The notes under the pieces were generated by a model. It saw only the letters and a program-made list of their open reading frames with translations. It made no database searches and was not told where the DNA came from. Positions 1-12,307 of a DNA stretch of 64,000 bases are shown one piece after another (position 1 is the first letter of the stretch; every line of letters starts with the position of its first letter). Source of the DNA: Siphonodentalium dalli (taxonomy: Eukaryota; Mollusca; Scaphopoda; Gadilida; Siphonodentaliidae); assembly GCA_032622095.1 (NCBI GenBank), contig CP136061.1, positions 118,368,754 to 118,432,753 of the forward strand, read 5' to 3'. A program made the position numbers and the translations under genes.

Positions 1-1432
1 CGTCAGCGAGTCAATATCTGGAAGTCACTATCAGGTGGTATTGCACTACCATGCGTCGTCAAAATATGCTGTCCGAAATCAAAAGAAGACACCGAGCTCT
101 CCGTGCCCTCTTAGCCAATATCGGATTTTTATGGGGTTAATAATACCGGCCGGAGTCGAGTGAGCGAGTAACATTTTCTAGGTTGACCTCGTGGAGAATG
201 TCACTACGTTATAACGTCGATATATAGTGTCCACGGGCCCAGGGGGCCGCCCGGGCGGTCCCAATGTTCTTTTTGTTTATATACCATTTTATCGGATTTT
301 GAGGGGTTAATAACACAGGCCGGAGTCGAGCGAGCGAGTACCATTTTCTATGTTGACCACGTGGGGTATGTCGCTACGTTATAACGTCGAGATATAGTGT
401 CCACGGGCCCAGGGGCCACCCGGGCGGTCCCAATGTTCTTTTTGATTATATACCATTTTATCGGATTTTGAGGGGTTAATAACACCGGCCGGAGTCGAGT
501 GAGCGAGTACCATTTTCTATGTTGACCTCGTGGGGTATGTCGCTACGTTATAACGTCGAGATATAGTGTCCACGGGCCCACGGGGCCTCCCGGGCGGTCC
601 CAATGTTCTTTTTGTTTATATACCATTTTATAGGATTTTGAGGGATTAATAACACCGTCCGAAGTCGAGCGAGCGAGTAACATTTTCTAGGTTAACCTCG
701 TGGGGTATGTCGCTATGTTATAACGTCGAGATATAGTGTCCTCGGGCCCGTGGGGCCGCCCGGGCGGTCCCAGTGTTCATTTTGTTTATATACCATTTTA
801 TCGGATCTTGAGGGGTTAATAACAACGGCCGGAGTCGAGCGAGTAACATTTTCTAGGTTGACCTTGTGGGGTATGTCGCTACGTTATAACGTCGAGATAT
901 AGTGTCCACGTGCCCAGGGGGCCGCCCGGCGGTCCCAATGTTCTTTTTGATTATATACCATTTTAGCGGATTTTGAGGGGTTAATAACACCGGCCGAAGT
1001 CGAGCGAGCGAGTAACATTTTCTAGGTTGACCTCGTGGGGTATGTCGCTATTGTTCGAGATATAGTGTCCCGGGCAGTCCCAAGGTTTTTTTTGTTTATA
1101 GACTATTTTACCAGTTTTACTGGAATTTGAGGGGTTAATAACATCGGCCGTGGACGCCTCAACGAGTTAATATATGGAATTAACACTTATGTGTATTGTA
1201 CTACCGAGAATCACCAAAATAATCTGTCTGAAAACACACGAAGACACCAGTAATCACTCTTTTAGCCAATATCGGCATTTGTGGGGTTAATATGACTGGC
1301 CGGAGACGAGCGAGCGAGTAAATTTTCCTATGTTGCCCCCAGGTGGCATGTGGCTACGTTATAACGTCGAGATATTGTGTCCACAGGCTTGTGTGGCCAC
1401 CCGGGCGGTCCCGGGTGGTAATTAGTCACACC
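1..1432 (+). mobile_element. Right arm of a foldback element built of ~165-bp tandem units (truncated by window start)
   Basis: About seven units spaced 164-170 bp apart carry the landmarks GAGGGGTTAATAACACCGG, CGAGCGAGCGAGTA and CCGCCCGGGCGGTCCC. The array ends at GGTAATTAGTCACACC (1417-1432), the same 16-bp terminus as the complete element at 6895-9905. The sequence from base 1 matches the interior of that element from about 8687, so the window opens inside a second copy. Short ORFs here are by-products of the repeat unit. Confidence 0.85.
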
Positions 1433-1530
1433 CGTCCAACCAAACTTCTGCCAATAAGGTGCACAACTTCGGGGAAAAAAGTCGGACGGTGGTATATTAT
1501 TGCAATAGACCTATATACCAAATATCAATT

Positions 1531-2110
1531 GAATCTGTTAATATTTCATTGAGTTATCGCACTAACAGTGATAAAATTGTTATTAAAATAGACTTGTAAA
1601 CTAAAAATTCGGACAAACCAGGTTTTTGAACTCGTCCGAGATATTGTAGCAAGAGACTCATATACCCAATATTGTTTAAATCGGTTAATATTTCATTGAG
1701 TTATCGCGCTAACGGTGATAACATTGCTAAAAATAGACAAACTAAGACCCATAACTCCGCGAATAAAAATTTGGACAAACCTGGTTTTCGAACTCGTCCG
1801 AGATATTGTTGCAGGAGACTCATATACCAAATATGGTTGAAATCGGTTAATATTTCATCGAGTTATCGCGCTATCGGTGATAAAATTGCTAAAAATAGAC
1901 AAACTAAGGCCCATAACTCCGCGAAAATAATTCGGACAAATCTGGTTTTCGAACTCGTCCGAGATATTGTTGCAAGAGTCTCATATACCAAATATTGTTG
2001 AAATCGGTTAATATTTGCGTGAGTTATCGCGCTATCGGTGAAAAACTTAACTAAAAACCATCTAAGATGGATAACTCTTGTAAAAAAGTTCGGACGTGAC
2101 CCATTTTTAC
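1531..2110 (+). repeat. Tandem ~160-bp degenerate repeat, four units
   Basis: Units start near 1531, 1678, 1841 and 2002 and share GTTAATATTTCATTGAGTT, CGAACTCGTCCGAGATATTG and CTCATATACCAAATAT. The last unit is the most diverged. The 109-residue ORF across it only reflects the repeat period. Confidence 0.8.
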
Positions 2111-2179
2111 AGGCAGTAAATAGTCATTGGGAGCAACTGCCATACCAAATTTTTTTTTAATCCGTTCACAAATGTCAAA

Positions 2180-2475
2180 GTTATAAGGCATTCTTTAGGT
2201 CCGCCTGCCGCCGCCCGCCAGCCAACCGTCCCTCGTCAAACCATAAGTCGAGTTTTTGAAAAACTTCAAAAACTCGACTAAAAATAACACAGGAAAAATA
2301 GTTCTTCATTATTACTTGACTGAAGGACCCAACCCGAAATTTGATGATGTAAGTGATTTTGTGAGCGATTTTGCTTTGCTTACAATAATTTATGCAATTT
2401 CTCCTCAAGTTATATTTTCGACTTTACATTAAGGTTCCCGTCAAAACTTCAAAAAGTTCCAAGATTATGGACAGG
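2180..2475 (-). mobile_element. Decayed copy of the recombinase-associated foldback family
   Basis: Read on the minus strand it carries CTTGGAACTTTTTGAAG, a TAAAGTCGAAAA block and then the AT-rich core also seen at 26609-26821 and 32010-32190. A local hairpin, GAGTTTTTGAA facing TTCAAAAACTC, lies at about 2250-2280. Only part of the family is present here. Confidence 0.55.
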
Positions 2476-2927
2476 TGCATGGAATATATGAATTTTATAG
2501 GCGTTCACATTTCTTAGACAAACATGTTGTTAATCACCATGTTCATGTGGCATTTCTATCCAATGACAACCTTGAAATACCAGTTCATCAAGCTAAATGG
2601 TTGATACCTTTACGTCTACGGGTCAGATCCAGCCGTGGCGCACATTGTGTCTACATATCATTGATGAAATTCACTAAATGTGTAGAAGATATCGGTGCGT
2701 CTATATATTTACTAGAATGTTTCTATCCACATGTATATACCCACAATCGCATGACACGGAATTGTCACATGGAGTGTGAATGGTATACAATGTACGTGCG
2801 AAATTTCATTTTTCCTCTTGATATTGAAGAAAATAATTTTACTTTGAAACTCCCCAGCTCCGATAACCAACTTGCCCACCAATTAAGTAAACCCCAGATT
2901 ATTCGCTTTTCCCTCCTGTCCTTTTAA

Positions 2928-3410
2928 CTTTCGCCAGCACTGGAAAACCAATTAGAGCCTTATGCTTCCGGACTAGACCACCGATGCCCATATATTTGAT
3001 GTTCCGAATAGTCGTTATAAGTAGAAATATTGACACTGTGTTTTCAAATAATCCAGATTCCTAGCAATTTAATTTCTTTTTAATTAATTTCCAGATAGTC
3101 CCTCGTAATAAGTGGACATCGTGTTGGATCCTGCAGTAGATACTGCTTAGTTGGAACATTTCGGGCTGAACTGACTGTGGTAGTAGATTATTGGCAACAT
3201 GTTTAATAGGTCTGTCATCGTCAGCCCACAACCGAAGTGTTGTTTCGGCTTTCCTCTGAGCAGAACTTAAATTTCGACAATTTTCGGTGGCCATTTTGGT
3301 AGCCATCTTAGCATTTTGAATCGTGATTGGCTACTCATACCCACAAAAAACATTGATTTCAATCAATGATGTGTATTGGTGCCGAATTGGCGTTTTGTCG
3401 AATGAGTTTT
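2928..3410. other. Stretch with no supported gene
   Basis: The short minus ORF at 3061-3306 has no recognisable motif. The end of the stretch begins to show the CCATTTTGG-type degenerate repeat that is clearer downstream. Confidence 0.4.
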
Positions 3411-3444
3411 CGTGAATAACTACATATTTGCCATTTTCATTATT

Positions 3445-4280
3445 GGCGACCATGTTGGACGCCATCTTGAATTCTGTATTTTCCCCAAAGCGGATTTTAG
3501 CGGATTTTGGATATGTTATAAACGAGATTCTCCCGCGTCGAAAGACAACAAAACCGCTTCTTTGCCGATTCCTTCTGGGTCTAACCCTCTGACGACCATT
3601 CTAAATATCTGTCATTTTCCATATTTTGACCGCCATTTTGGCAGCCATTTTAAGACAAAGCGCCAATTTGGGTTTCATTGAATTGGAGTATTTATAGATA
3701 ATGGTATGCCCAATTTACATTGTACAGTTCTGTCCATTTCTTGTTGATATATGACTGGAATCCCAATGGCGATTTTTGTGAAATTTTATACCGCGTTCTG
3801 TAAAATCGAATTTTTGAAGGTGTAGATGAGTCTGGGACCCCATTTATGGTATCTTTCATTGCTCCAATGCTGAATTAACACGAATAAGCCTAATCAATGT
3901 CGCCAGTCTGCACCATTATCAAACAACAGGAATTGATCTTTAAGATATTAGGCAAAAACTTCAAATTTTCGAGTTTAGGCCGCCATTTTGGCAGCCATCT
4001 GGGGCGAGGGGTTCCATTTTTCTATAGATATGTGGCATAATACTTTACCTTCTCAAAAATGTTTACATTTGTATATATATGGCAACATTTGTTCTCATTA
4101 TGTCGAATTAATCTCAGTCAGAATCTCTTTTGACTAAAGGCGGCCATGTTGGACGCCATCTTGGATCCTGGATTTTGCCTAAAGCGGATTTTAGCGGATT
4201 TTGGATATGTTGTAGCAGAGATTCTCCCGCGTTGAATGACACCGAGATCGCTTCTTTACCAATTTCTTCTGGGTCAACCC
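3445..4280 (+). repeat. Dispersed direct repeat, two ~140-bp copies
   Basis: Copies at 3445-3587 and 4139-4277 share CCATGTTGGACGCCATCTTG, AAGCGGATTTTAGCGGATTT and GAGATTCTCCCGCGT. Related GCCATTTTGGCAGCCAT blocks lie at about 3630 and 3980. This is a non-coding degenerate repeat; no protein frame is conserved between the copies. Confidence 0.7.
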
Positions 4281-4333
4281 ATTTTTTTGCGTACCACGAC
4301 CACACTAATAAGCTATATACGCGGAACCTTTTA

Positions 4334-4594
4334 TTAACCCTTTGATGACTGAAGCTTCCTGAATGTTTGCGAAAACCCTGTGCCAATACATTCTCTTATA
4401 TATGCGAGTCGCCCATAGGGCGCCTCGCATATAAGAGAATGCATTGGCCTAACAATATTGACATTGATCTTGTAAGCCAGTGCATTCTCTTATATGTGCG
4501 ATGCTTCCTATGGGAGACTCGCATACATAAGAGAATGCACTGGCACAGGTTATTTAATGCTGCACCAGCGCAGCTACCGTCACGAAAGGCTTAA
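4334..4594 (+). mobile_element. TTAA-flanked MITE with two palindromes (end-type alpha, copy A)
   Basis: It starts TTAACCCTTTGATGACTG and ends CACGAAAGGCTTAA. Inside are two facing palindromes, 4382-4448 and 4476-4544, separated by a 27-bp spacer. TTAA flanks followed by CCCTTT resemble piggyBac-superfamily termini; that assignment is inference because no transposase is present. The two subterminal regions differ (GAAGCTTCCTGAA on the left, GCTGCACCAGCGCAGC on the right), so orientation can be read. Confidence 0.8.
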
Positions 4595-4705
4595 CACATA
4601 TACGATGAATTACCTGCAAAACGAATTTGCCATCGTGTTAACATATTCTACATTTGGTCCCTAAAAGCATTGTGTCCCGGTGGATTTGTGTTTTACCGTA
4701 TACAT

Positions 4706-5209
4706 CCCCTGGTCAAGTGGTCCTGCTAATATGATATGATGCGGTTGGGTCCTGCTGAATTGCTATGATGATGTTGGGGCAAACTTTTACGAATAAGTAC
4801 CGTTATTTTTCCTAAATTAGTCGCGGTGTTTGGCTAATCAGAGCGATTTGAGAAAACAACAGTGTGTGTACGAAACATCCAAGAACATATATATATTCAA
4901 AAACAAATTATTAATGCCTGCGATGGTGTTTCTAAAACGCGTGAATAACAATCCTTATTATAGTCGATTTTCAGCAACTAATACAACCAGTATTAAAAAT
5001 ATTTCGCAATATATATGTTTTTGAATGTTTGATGCGCATAAAGACTTTTCCTAGGTATGTTCAGATTATCGGAACACCGCGAAAAAGACAAATTAAAAAA
5101 CTATAACGGTACTTTTTGTTGACAGCATCAGTTTGCCCTAACAGCATCATAGCAAGTCAGCAGGACCCAACCGCATCATAGCACATTAGCAGGACCACTT
5201 GACCAGGGG
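4706..5209. mobile_element. Inverted-repeat element, CCCCTGGTCAAGTGG family, full copy
   Basis: Ends are CCCCTGGTCAAGTGGTCC and its complement GGACCACTTGACCAGGGG. The arms continue as imperfect inverted repeats for about 150 bp (GGGTCCTGCTGAATTGCTA, GGGCAAACT, TACCGTTATTTTT). The centre (about 4850-5040) is AT-rich and without a recognisable ORF. Other copies or halves lie at 6377-6600, 9980-11322, 16932-18642, 23000-23106 and 23935-24088. Confidence 0.8.
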
Positions 5210-6376
5210 TGGTATAACTCAGATAACATAAATAAATAAATTAGACTACCGGTTATCAAGTTGTGTCTCCTTCGATCATCGCTTTATTGCATACATATTG
5301 ATTATTTTTTTTCGCGATATTCAGCGAAATATTAAATATTTCAAACATTCAATAGAAAAGACTTGTTATGTCAATGGGCAATACAAACGAGTTACGACGG
5401 CAAGGACATTGACGACGACACGTGTAACACAAAATGTCTTCACAAAATTATGATATATTATAAAGTTATTATACAATGCGTGTCGAGTCCAATATGACTT
5501 TTCACCACAACCTGGACGAGTACAAGAAAAACTCATACTGTACACAATTGTATAATGACATTTTTTATTATCCATCTGTATGTTTATCCAAATTTTGGGA
5601 ATAAAACTTTAGTGGTTATTTATCGTATATGTCGGCACTTAATTATCTAAAAAAGCCTGTATTTGATCATCATACAACATGATTTGGAACAGTAAACACG
5701 GAAATGAAAAAAAAATCAATGTGGAAGTGAAACGTCTGCTAAATCCACCAGTGTTGTGCGCGCATCACAATTTCACCGATTCAGTTCGCAATAGTTAATT
5801 CGTGACGTCACAATAAAAAAAAAGTCATATTGCACACTTGGGGGTCCAATATGACATTCGGGAGTCCAAATTGACTTTTGCCCAATAAGAAATAGTGTTA
5901 GTTAAGGGTGGATAATAAAATGTATAATGTATTGGTGATTCTTATGTCACATATGTGATTCTGAATAAACAGATTGATTGGTTGTTCTCGTTTTAGCATT
6001 GCGTCACACCTAACTCGTGCAATACCATTAACCGGTTCGTTCACACATTTGTGTTGTTCTGTCATTATATTATTCCGAAACCGATTAAAATCAGTGCCTG
6101 AGCTAATTTTATCAAGCGTCTACCCTCTTCAAATGATCCTGATGCGCAAAATGGATCAATTTACAGTAGAAATAATATTCACATTTATGAATTTTTCTTT
6201 CTGAGATTTGCCAAAGATTGCGAGAATGACATCTTAAATTTTAGATAAATGGTGGCGCCTTTTCTTAATAGCATTACATTGCTTTACCGACACCATAGCT
6301 AACTCAACACGACACGATATGTACCATTGTCATAACCATTATAGTAGGGCGCTCCATACCCATTCCGCAAGTTTCA
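5210..6376. other. Stretch without recognisable gene or repeat
   Basis: AT-rich single-copy-looking DNA. A small internal repetition, GTCCAATATGACTTT-like words near 5490, 5850 and 5870, is the only structure I see. The short ORFs do not look like proteins. Confidence 0.4.
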
Positions 6377-6600
6377 CCCATGGTTAAATTGTCCTGCTAA
6401 TTACTGTGATGCTGGTCATGCAGACACCAGTTTTTTTCCAAATTGTTCGCATTGGCTAAACACCACAAAGTGACAACATTAGAACAATAACGTTACATCT
6501 TCTTAACATCATCAGTTTGCCCTATATCTATATTAGCACATAGCAATTCGATAGGATCCACCAGCATCATATCAAATTAGCAGGACCACTTAACTATGGG
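6377..6600. mobile_element. Short internally deleted copy of the CCCCTGGTCAAGTGG family
   Basis: The left end CCCATGGTTAAATTGTCCTG and right end CAGGACCACTTAACTATGGG are inverted copies. The arms keep GATGCTGG and CATCATCAGTTTGCCCTA, but the whole element is only about 224 bp. Confidence 0.7.
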
Positions 6601-6894
6601 AAGTTTTCCACATGCGTAATATCTCGTTTCATCGGCAGAATGTTTTCGCAGACGTCTTGCGGATAAGAGTAGTCATGATATCACGGATACGTAAGCTATC
6701 ACAACAGAGATGGTTCTGATTCCGGCCTGCTGAGACCACCTAATCGACGCTTTTTAGAAACAATTTATAAATATTTACACGAGTTAATGGACACACTCGA
6801 TCTGCTATCCTCTCTAGGTCACTAGAACGCCGAGCGGCAACTTACTACTCGCCGTACATCATGACAGTATATATTCTCTTGATCATTATATCTC

Positions 6895-9800
6895 GGTGTG
6901 ACTAATTACCGCCCGGGGACCGCCCGGGACCGCCCGGGGACCGCCCGGGGACCGCCCGGGACCGCCCGGGCGGCCCCACTCGCCCGTGGACACAATATCT
7001 CGACGGTGTAACGTAGGGACATGCCACCTGAGGGCAACATAGAAAAATTTACTCGCTCGCTCGTCTCCGGCCGGTCATATTAACCCCACAAATGCCGATA
7101 TTGGCTAAAAGAGCCTGGGTGATTACTGGTGTCTTCGTGTGTTTTCAGACAGATTATTTTGGTGATTCTTGGTAGTGCAATAAGTGCAATACACCTGAGT
7201 GTTAATTCCATGTATTGACTCGTTGACGCGTCCACGGCCGATGTTATTAACCCCTCAAATTCCGCTAAAATAGTGTATAAACAAAAGAACCTTGGAACCG
7301 CCCGGGACCGCCCGGGCGGCCCCATGGGCCCGTGGACACTATATCTCGACGTTATAACATAGCGACATACCCCACGAGGTCAACCTAGAAAATGTTACTC
7401 GCTCGCTCGACCCCGGCCGGTGTTATTAACCCTTCAAAATCAGACAAAATGGTATATAAACAAAAAGAACATTGGGACCGCCCGGGTGGCCCCACGTGCC
7501 CGTGGACACAATATCTCGACGTTATAACGTAGCGACATACCACATGAGGTCAACCTAGAAAATGTTATTCGCTCGCTTGACCTCGGCCGGTGTTATTAAC
7601 CCCTCAAAATGCGACAAAATGGTATATAAACAAAAAGAACATTGGGACCGCCCGGGACCGCCCGGGTGGCCCCACTGCGCGTGGACACAATATATCGACG
7701 TTATAACGTAGCGACATACCCCATGAGGTCAACCTAGGAAATGTTACTCGCTCGCTCGACTCCGGCCGGTGATATTGACCCCTAAAAATCCGACAAAATG
7801 GTATATAAACAAAAAGAACATTGGGACCGCCCGGGACCGCCCGGGAGGCCCCATGGGCACATGGACACTATATCGCGACGTTATAACGTAGCGACGTACC
7901 CCACGAGGTCAACCTACAAAATTGTACTCGCTCGATCGACTCCGGCCGGCGTTATTAACCCCTCAAAATCCGATAAAATGGTATATAGACAAAAAGAACA
8001 TTGGGACCGCCCGGGACCGCCCGGGTGGCCACACGTGCCCGTGAACACAATATCTCGACGGTGTAACGTCGCGACATGCCACCTGAGGGCAACATAGAAA
8101 AATTTACTCGCTCGCTCGTCTCCGGCCGGTCATATTAACCCCACAAATGCCGATATTGGCTAAAAGAGCCTGGGTGATTACTGGTGTCTTCGTGTGTTTT
8201 CAGACAGATTATTTTGGTATTCTTGGTAGTGCAATAAGTGCAATACACCTGAGTGTTAATTCCATATATTGACTCGTTGACGCGTCCACGGCCGATGTTA
8301 TTAACCCCTCAAATTCCGCTAAAATAGTGTATAAACAAAAGAACCTTGGAACCTTGTTCGTCTTCCCCAAGTGTTATGAAAACACAGTTTCGGTTTAAAT
8401 CCGCCAATATGTCTTCTGATTATTGTGAAGTGGTTAATGTATACAATATAACAATTGCGATACCGTTTTACTGCTAATTGATATCAACACATTCAAACAG
8501 CTACCGCGGCTCTCTTCAGACAAGCAGTTGCTGTCGAAATCAACACAATTACACCCGCTCGTGTCAAAATATAAAAATTATAGGTGTAAAGTTATTAATT
8601 TTTATTGAAAACATTCAAGAAAATTGCGATATTTACGATCATGTAGAGCCGAATATTTATGGTGATACGGTATTTTGTGTTGACGCGTCAGCGAGTCAAT
8701 ATCTGGAAGTCACTATCAGGTGGTATTGCACTACCATGCATCATCAAAATATGCTGTTTGAAATCAAAAGAAGACAACGAGCTGTCCGTGCCCTCTTATC
8801 CAATATTGGATTTTTAGGGGTTAATAATACCGACCGGAGTCGAGTGAGCGAGTAAGATTTTCTAGGTTGACCTCGTGGGGTATGTCGCTACGTTATAATG
8901 TCGAGATATAGTGTCCACGGGCCCATGGGGCCGCCCGGGCGGTCCCGGGCGGTTCCAATGTTCTTTTTGTTTATATACCATTTTATCGGATGTTGAGGGG
9001 TTAATAACACCGGCCGGAGTCGAGCGAGCGAGTACCATTTTGTATGTTGACCTCGTGGGGTATGTCGCTACGTTATAACGTCGAGATATAGTGTCCACGG
9101 GCCCATGGGGCCTCCCGGGCGGTCCCAATGTTTTTTTTGTTTATATACCATTTTATCGGATTTTGAGGGGTTAATACCACCGGCCGGGGTCGAGCGACCG
9201 AGTAACATTTTCTAGGTTGACCTCATGGGGTATGTCGCTACGTTATAACGTCGAGATATTGTGTCCATGGGCACGTGGGGCCACCCGGGCGGTCCCGGGC
9301 GGTCCTAATGTTCTTTTTGTCTATTTACCATTTTATCGGATTTTGAGGGGTTAATAACGCCGGCCGGGGTCGAGCGAGGGAGTAACATTTTGTAGGTTGG
9401 CCTCGTGGGGTATGTCGCTATGTTATAACGTCGAGATATAGTGTCCACGGGCCCATGGGGCCGCCCGGGCGGTCCCGGGCGGTTCCAAGGTTCTTTTGTT
9501 ATACACTATTTTACCGGAATTTGAGGGGTTAATAACATCGGCCGTGGACGCATAACGAGTCAATACATGGAATTAACACTCAGGTGTATTGCACTTATTG
9601 CACTACCGAGAATCACCAAAATAATCTGTCTGAACACACACGAAGACACCAGTAATCACCCAGGCTCTTTTAGCCAATATCGGCATTTGTGGGGTTAATA
9701 TGACCGGCCGGAGACGAGCAAGCGAGTAAATTTTTCTATGTTGCCCTCAGGTGGCATGTCGCTACGTTATACCGTCGAGATATTGTGTCCACGGGCTCGT

Positions 9801-9905
9801 TGGGCCGCCCGGGCGGTCCCGGGCGGTCCCCGGGCGGTCCCCGGGCGGTCCCCGGGCGGTCCCGGGCGGTCCCCGGGCGGTCCCCGGGCGGTAATTAGTC
9901 ACACC
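6895..9905. mobile_element. 3-kb foldback element with tandem-repeat arms (MULE- or hAT-like)
   Basis: Terminal GGTGTGACTAATTACC (6895-6910) is matched by GGTAATTAGTCACACC (9890-9905). The flanks carry the direct repeat TTATATCTC (6886-6894 and 9907-9915), so the target duplication is 8-9 bp. Just inside each end lies a GC-rich mini-array of CCGCCCGGGGA units, followed by several ~165-bp units in opposite orientations in the two arms. A low-copy centre lies at about 8353-8680. No transposase is visible. An 8-9 bp duplication plus long inverted arms suits Mutator-like or hAT-like mobilisation. The ORFs at 7798-8097 and 8862-9128 are read-throughs of the repeats. Confidence 0.8.
6988..8352 (+). 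repeat. ~300-bp internal duplication within the left arm
   Basis: The block at about 6988-7295 (CCACCTGAGGGCAACATAG ... AAAATAGTGTATAAACAAAA) recurs almost unchanged at about 8041-8352. The near identity contrasts with the more diverged ~165-bp units between them, suggesting recent conversion or duplication. Confidence 0.7.
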
Positions 9906-9979
9906 CTTATATCTCGATCTACTCCAAACAGACTTTAAAGATGCCCTGTCAGATTTGACACAATAAAACCACCATATCA

Positions 9980-11322
9980 CCCTGGTCAAGTCGTCCTGCT
10001 GAATTGCGATGATCCTGGTAGGGCAAACTGATGCTGTTAAAAAACATACCGTTATTGTTTTTGATAATGTTGTCATTTTAGCGGTGTTTGGCTGATCTGG
10101 ACGAATCAAATAAAATCGACCCCTTGAATCCCCTTACCTATAAATAATTGTCCGCTTAAGTGACGACACCCTAATTTCTATTTAACAGCCCTCCTATTGG
10201 CATGTCCCATCCAAGTATTCCCTAATATGTATTAAAAAAAGCCTTCATCGTTCTTTGATTCTTTTACGAAAATCATATTTAACCAAGTTCGAATTATTCT
10301 ACACATTTAACAGCTCATGCCCGTCATACTAAAATATGTTTGTATTACTTGGTACATTTGTGTTTGAATTTATATTTGTTGTAGGGAGCTGAGGTTCACC
10401 TAAGTTTTCAGAACTTGTCCTCCTATCTCTTATTTGTGTATTAATACCTTCATTATACATAACAATCAAATCAAAGACCGATATACGACCGAAATTAGTC
10501 ATCTTAATCATGGTCGGTTTACAGTAATGCTCTAATTAATCGACCTCTTAAAGGCACGTGCGGCCTTAATTGTCGAAAATATTCATATTTGTTCCAAACA
10601 CCGTAAACAGAAAAACAGTAAAACGCATACAGTTCCGTTCATATATACCATGATCATCGCGTAAACAGCATGTTATCATAAAGATCTACTATATTTTACC
10701 TAAGCAAGAGCCTGATTGTGTTACAGAAGACAGCACAATGCTACTGGCTAATCACACAGAAATGGCATAAACGCTCTTTATTAGTTCCATATCAGGTATT
10801 CACCAACAAAGAACGCTCTTTATGTTTACCATCATAATATAAACAAACACCAGAAAAGTAACTTTTTACGCTTTTGTTTACATAACAATGGTCAAACATA
10901 TGACCATAACACACTGTTTATGCGATATTTCTTATTTGTATACGGACAAAGTCTATCTACATTTTGATGTTCTTTCTGTTTGTGGCGGGTTTTGACGGGT
11001 GGAGATATTTTCACAGGATACCCACCGCCAAGGCCAACCGTGTCTTTAACCACAGCATCATTATGTGTAACTTTTCAGGATTTAGTCGGAAATATGGCTT
11101 GTTGCCATTCATCGGAAAGCTGTGGTTAAGAGGTCGATTAATTAGAGCATTACTGTACAACACCTACACCCATTATTAACATTCCCAGATTAGCAAAAGA
11201 CGCCGAAAATGAAAACTTTAGATAAAATAACGGTATTTTGTTTTCTTAACAGTATCAGTATACTCTACCAGCACAGGAGGACCCACAACATAATAGCAAT
11301 TTAGCAGGACCACTTGACCAGG
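9980..11322. mobile_element. CCCCTGGTCAAGTGG-family element interrupted by another element
   Basis: The left end CCCTGGTCAAGTCGTCCTGC lies at 9980 and the right end GCAGGACCACTTGACCAGG finishes at 11322. The inner arms (GGGCAAACTGATGCTGTTAA on the left, CTTAACAGTATCAGTATACT on the right) confirm the pairing. A separate element occupies 10548-11049, and an extra inverted pair flanks it (about 10511-10549 against 11117-11156). Confidence 0.65.
10548..11049 (+). mobile_element. TTAAAGGCACG-family element, copy 1
   Basis: It begins TTAAAGGCACGTGCGGCC and ends AACCGTGTCTTTAA. The interior carries the facing words AACGCTCTTTATTAG and AACGCTCTTTATGTT, and TTTCTGTTTGTGGCGGGTTT near the right end. 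The same ~500-bp sequence recurs at 11339-11829 (inverted), 12308-12823 and 32612-33150 (inverted). Confidence 0.75.
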
Positions 11323-11338
11323 TGTGCATCTGTGCGTC

Positions 11339-11829
11339 TTTAAAGACACGGTTGGCCTTGGCGGTGGGTATCCTGTGAAAATATCTACACCCGTCAAAAA
11401 CCGCCACAAACAGAAAGAACATCAAAATGTAGATAGACTTTGTCCGTATACAAATAAGAAATATCGCATAAACAGTATGTTATGGTCATATATTTGACCA
11501 TTGTTATGTAAACAAAAGCATAAAAAGTAACTTTTCTGGTATTTGTTTATATTATGACGGTAAACATAAAGAGCGTTCTTTGTTGGTGAATACCTGATAT
11601 GGAACTAATAAAGAGCGTTTATGCCATTCGTGTGTGATTAGCCAGTAGCATTGTGCTGTCTTCTGTAACACAATCAGGCTCTTGCTTAGGTAAAATATAG
11701 TAGGTCTCTATGATAACATACTGTTTACGCGATGGTCATGGTATATATGAACGGAACTGTATGCGTTGTAATGTTTTTCTGTTTACGGTGTTTGGAACAA
11801 ATATGAATATTTTCGACAATTAAGGCCGA
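11339..11829 (-). mobile_element. TTAAAGGCACG-family element, copy 2 (inverted)
   Basis: It is a near-complete inverted copy of 10548-11049, starting TTAAAGACACGGTTGGCC and ending ACAATTAAGGCCG. The outermost ~14 bases of the far end are lost. With copy 1 it makes a ~500-bp inverted pair separated by about 290 bp. Confidence 0.75.
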
Positions 11830-12305
11830 ATAGGTCGAACTCATGACCCCATCAATACTCAACATTGTCAATGTACACGCAACAGCTCTTGATCACATGG
11901 TATTACAGGTTTGAAATAGACTACCCAACAAAAACGCAAAGATAATTTCAAATAACCACGATCTCTGAACAGGTAAATTACAAATAGTATTTCGTGTATT
12001 TCATCTCTGGTATACCCGGTCATTAATCATGTTAACGGCTTACTTTACAAATATGTTTTGATAAGTCTAAATGAGCTGTCTGGCCAACAACAGCACATAA
12101 ACCTCTCTGATAAGTTAACATGAATAATTGTTCTGGCAGTACATGTGGAGAGCGATCGATTGAGACATAAACTGTAATAACTGCTTCTATTCATCAGCCG
12201 TGTTCGCCTCATCGGAACTGTATTTTGTGTGTTAAAATTGCATTTCCCCTTCCCTGTCAACCTGCTTGCTGTGGTTCTAAATATCAGAGCAAAGTATATA
12301 CCATA
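11830..12305. other. Stretch without recognisable gene or repeat
   Basis: Low-complexity-free AT-rich DNA. The minus ORF at 12045-12317 shows no domain. Confidence 0.35.
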
Positions 12306-12307
12306 GC

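Noticed and set aside
2475-2927. 150-residue plus ORF
   Set aside because: It is the longest or near-longest ORF, but it has no domain, signal or compositional support and borders a decayed repeat; one ORF of this size is expected by chance in 64 kb on six frames.
7798-9128. Proline- and arginine-rich ORFs such as 7798-8097 and 8862-9128
   Set aside because: They read through the ~165-bp tandem units of the foldback element on both strands and repeat with the DNA unit.
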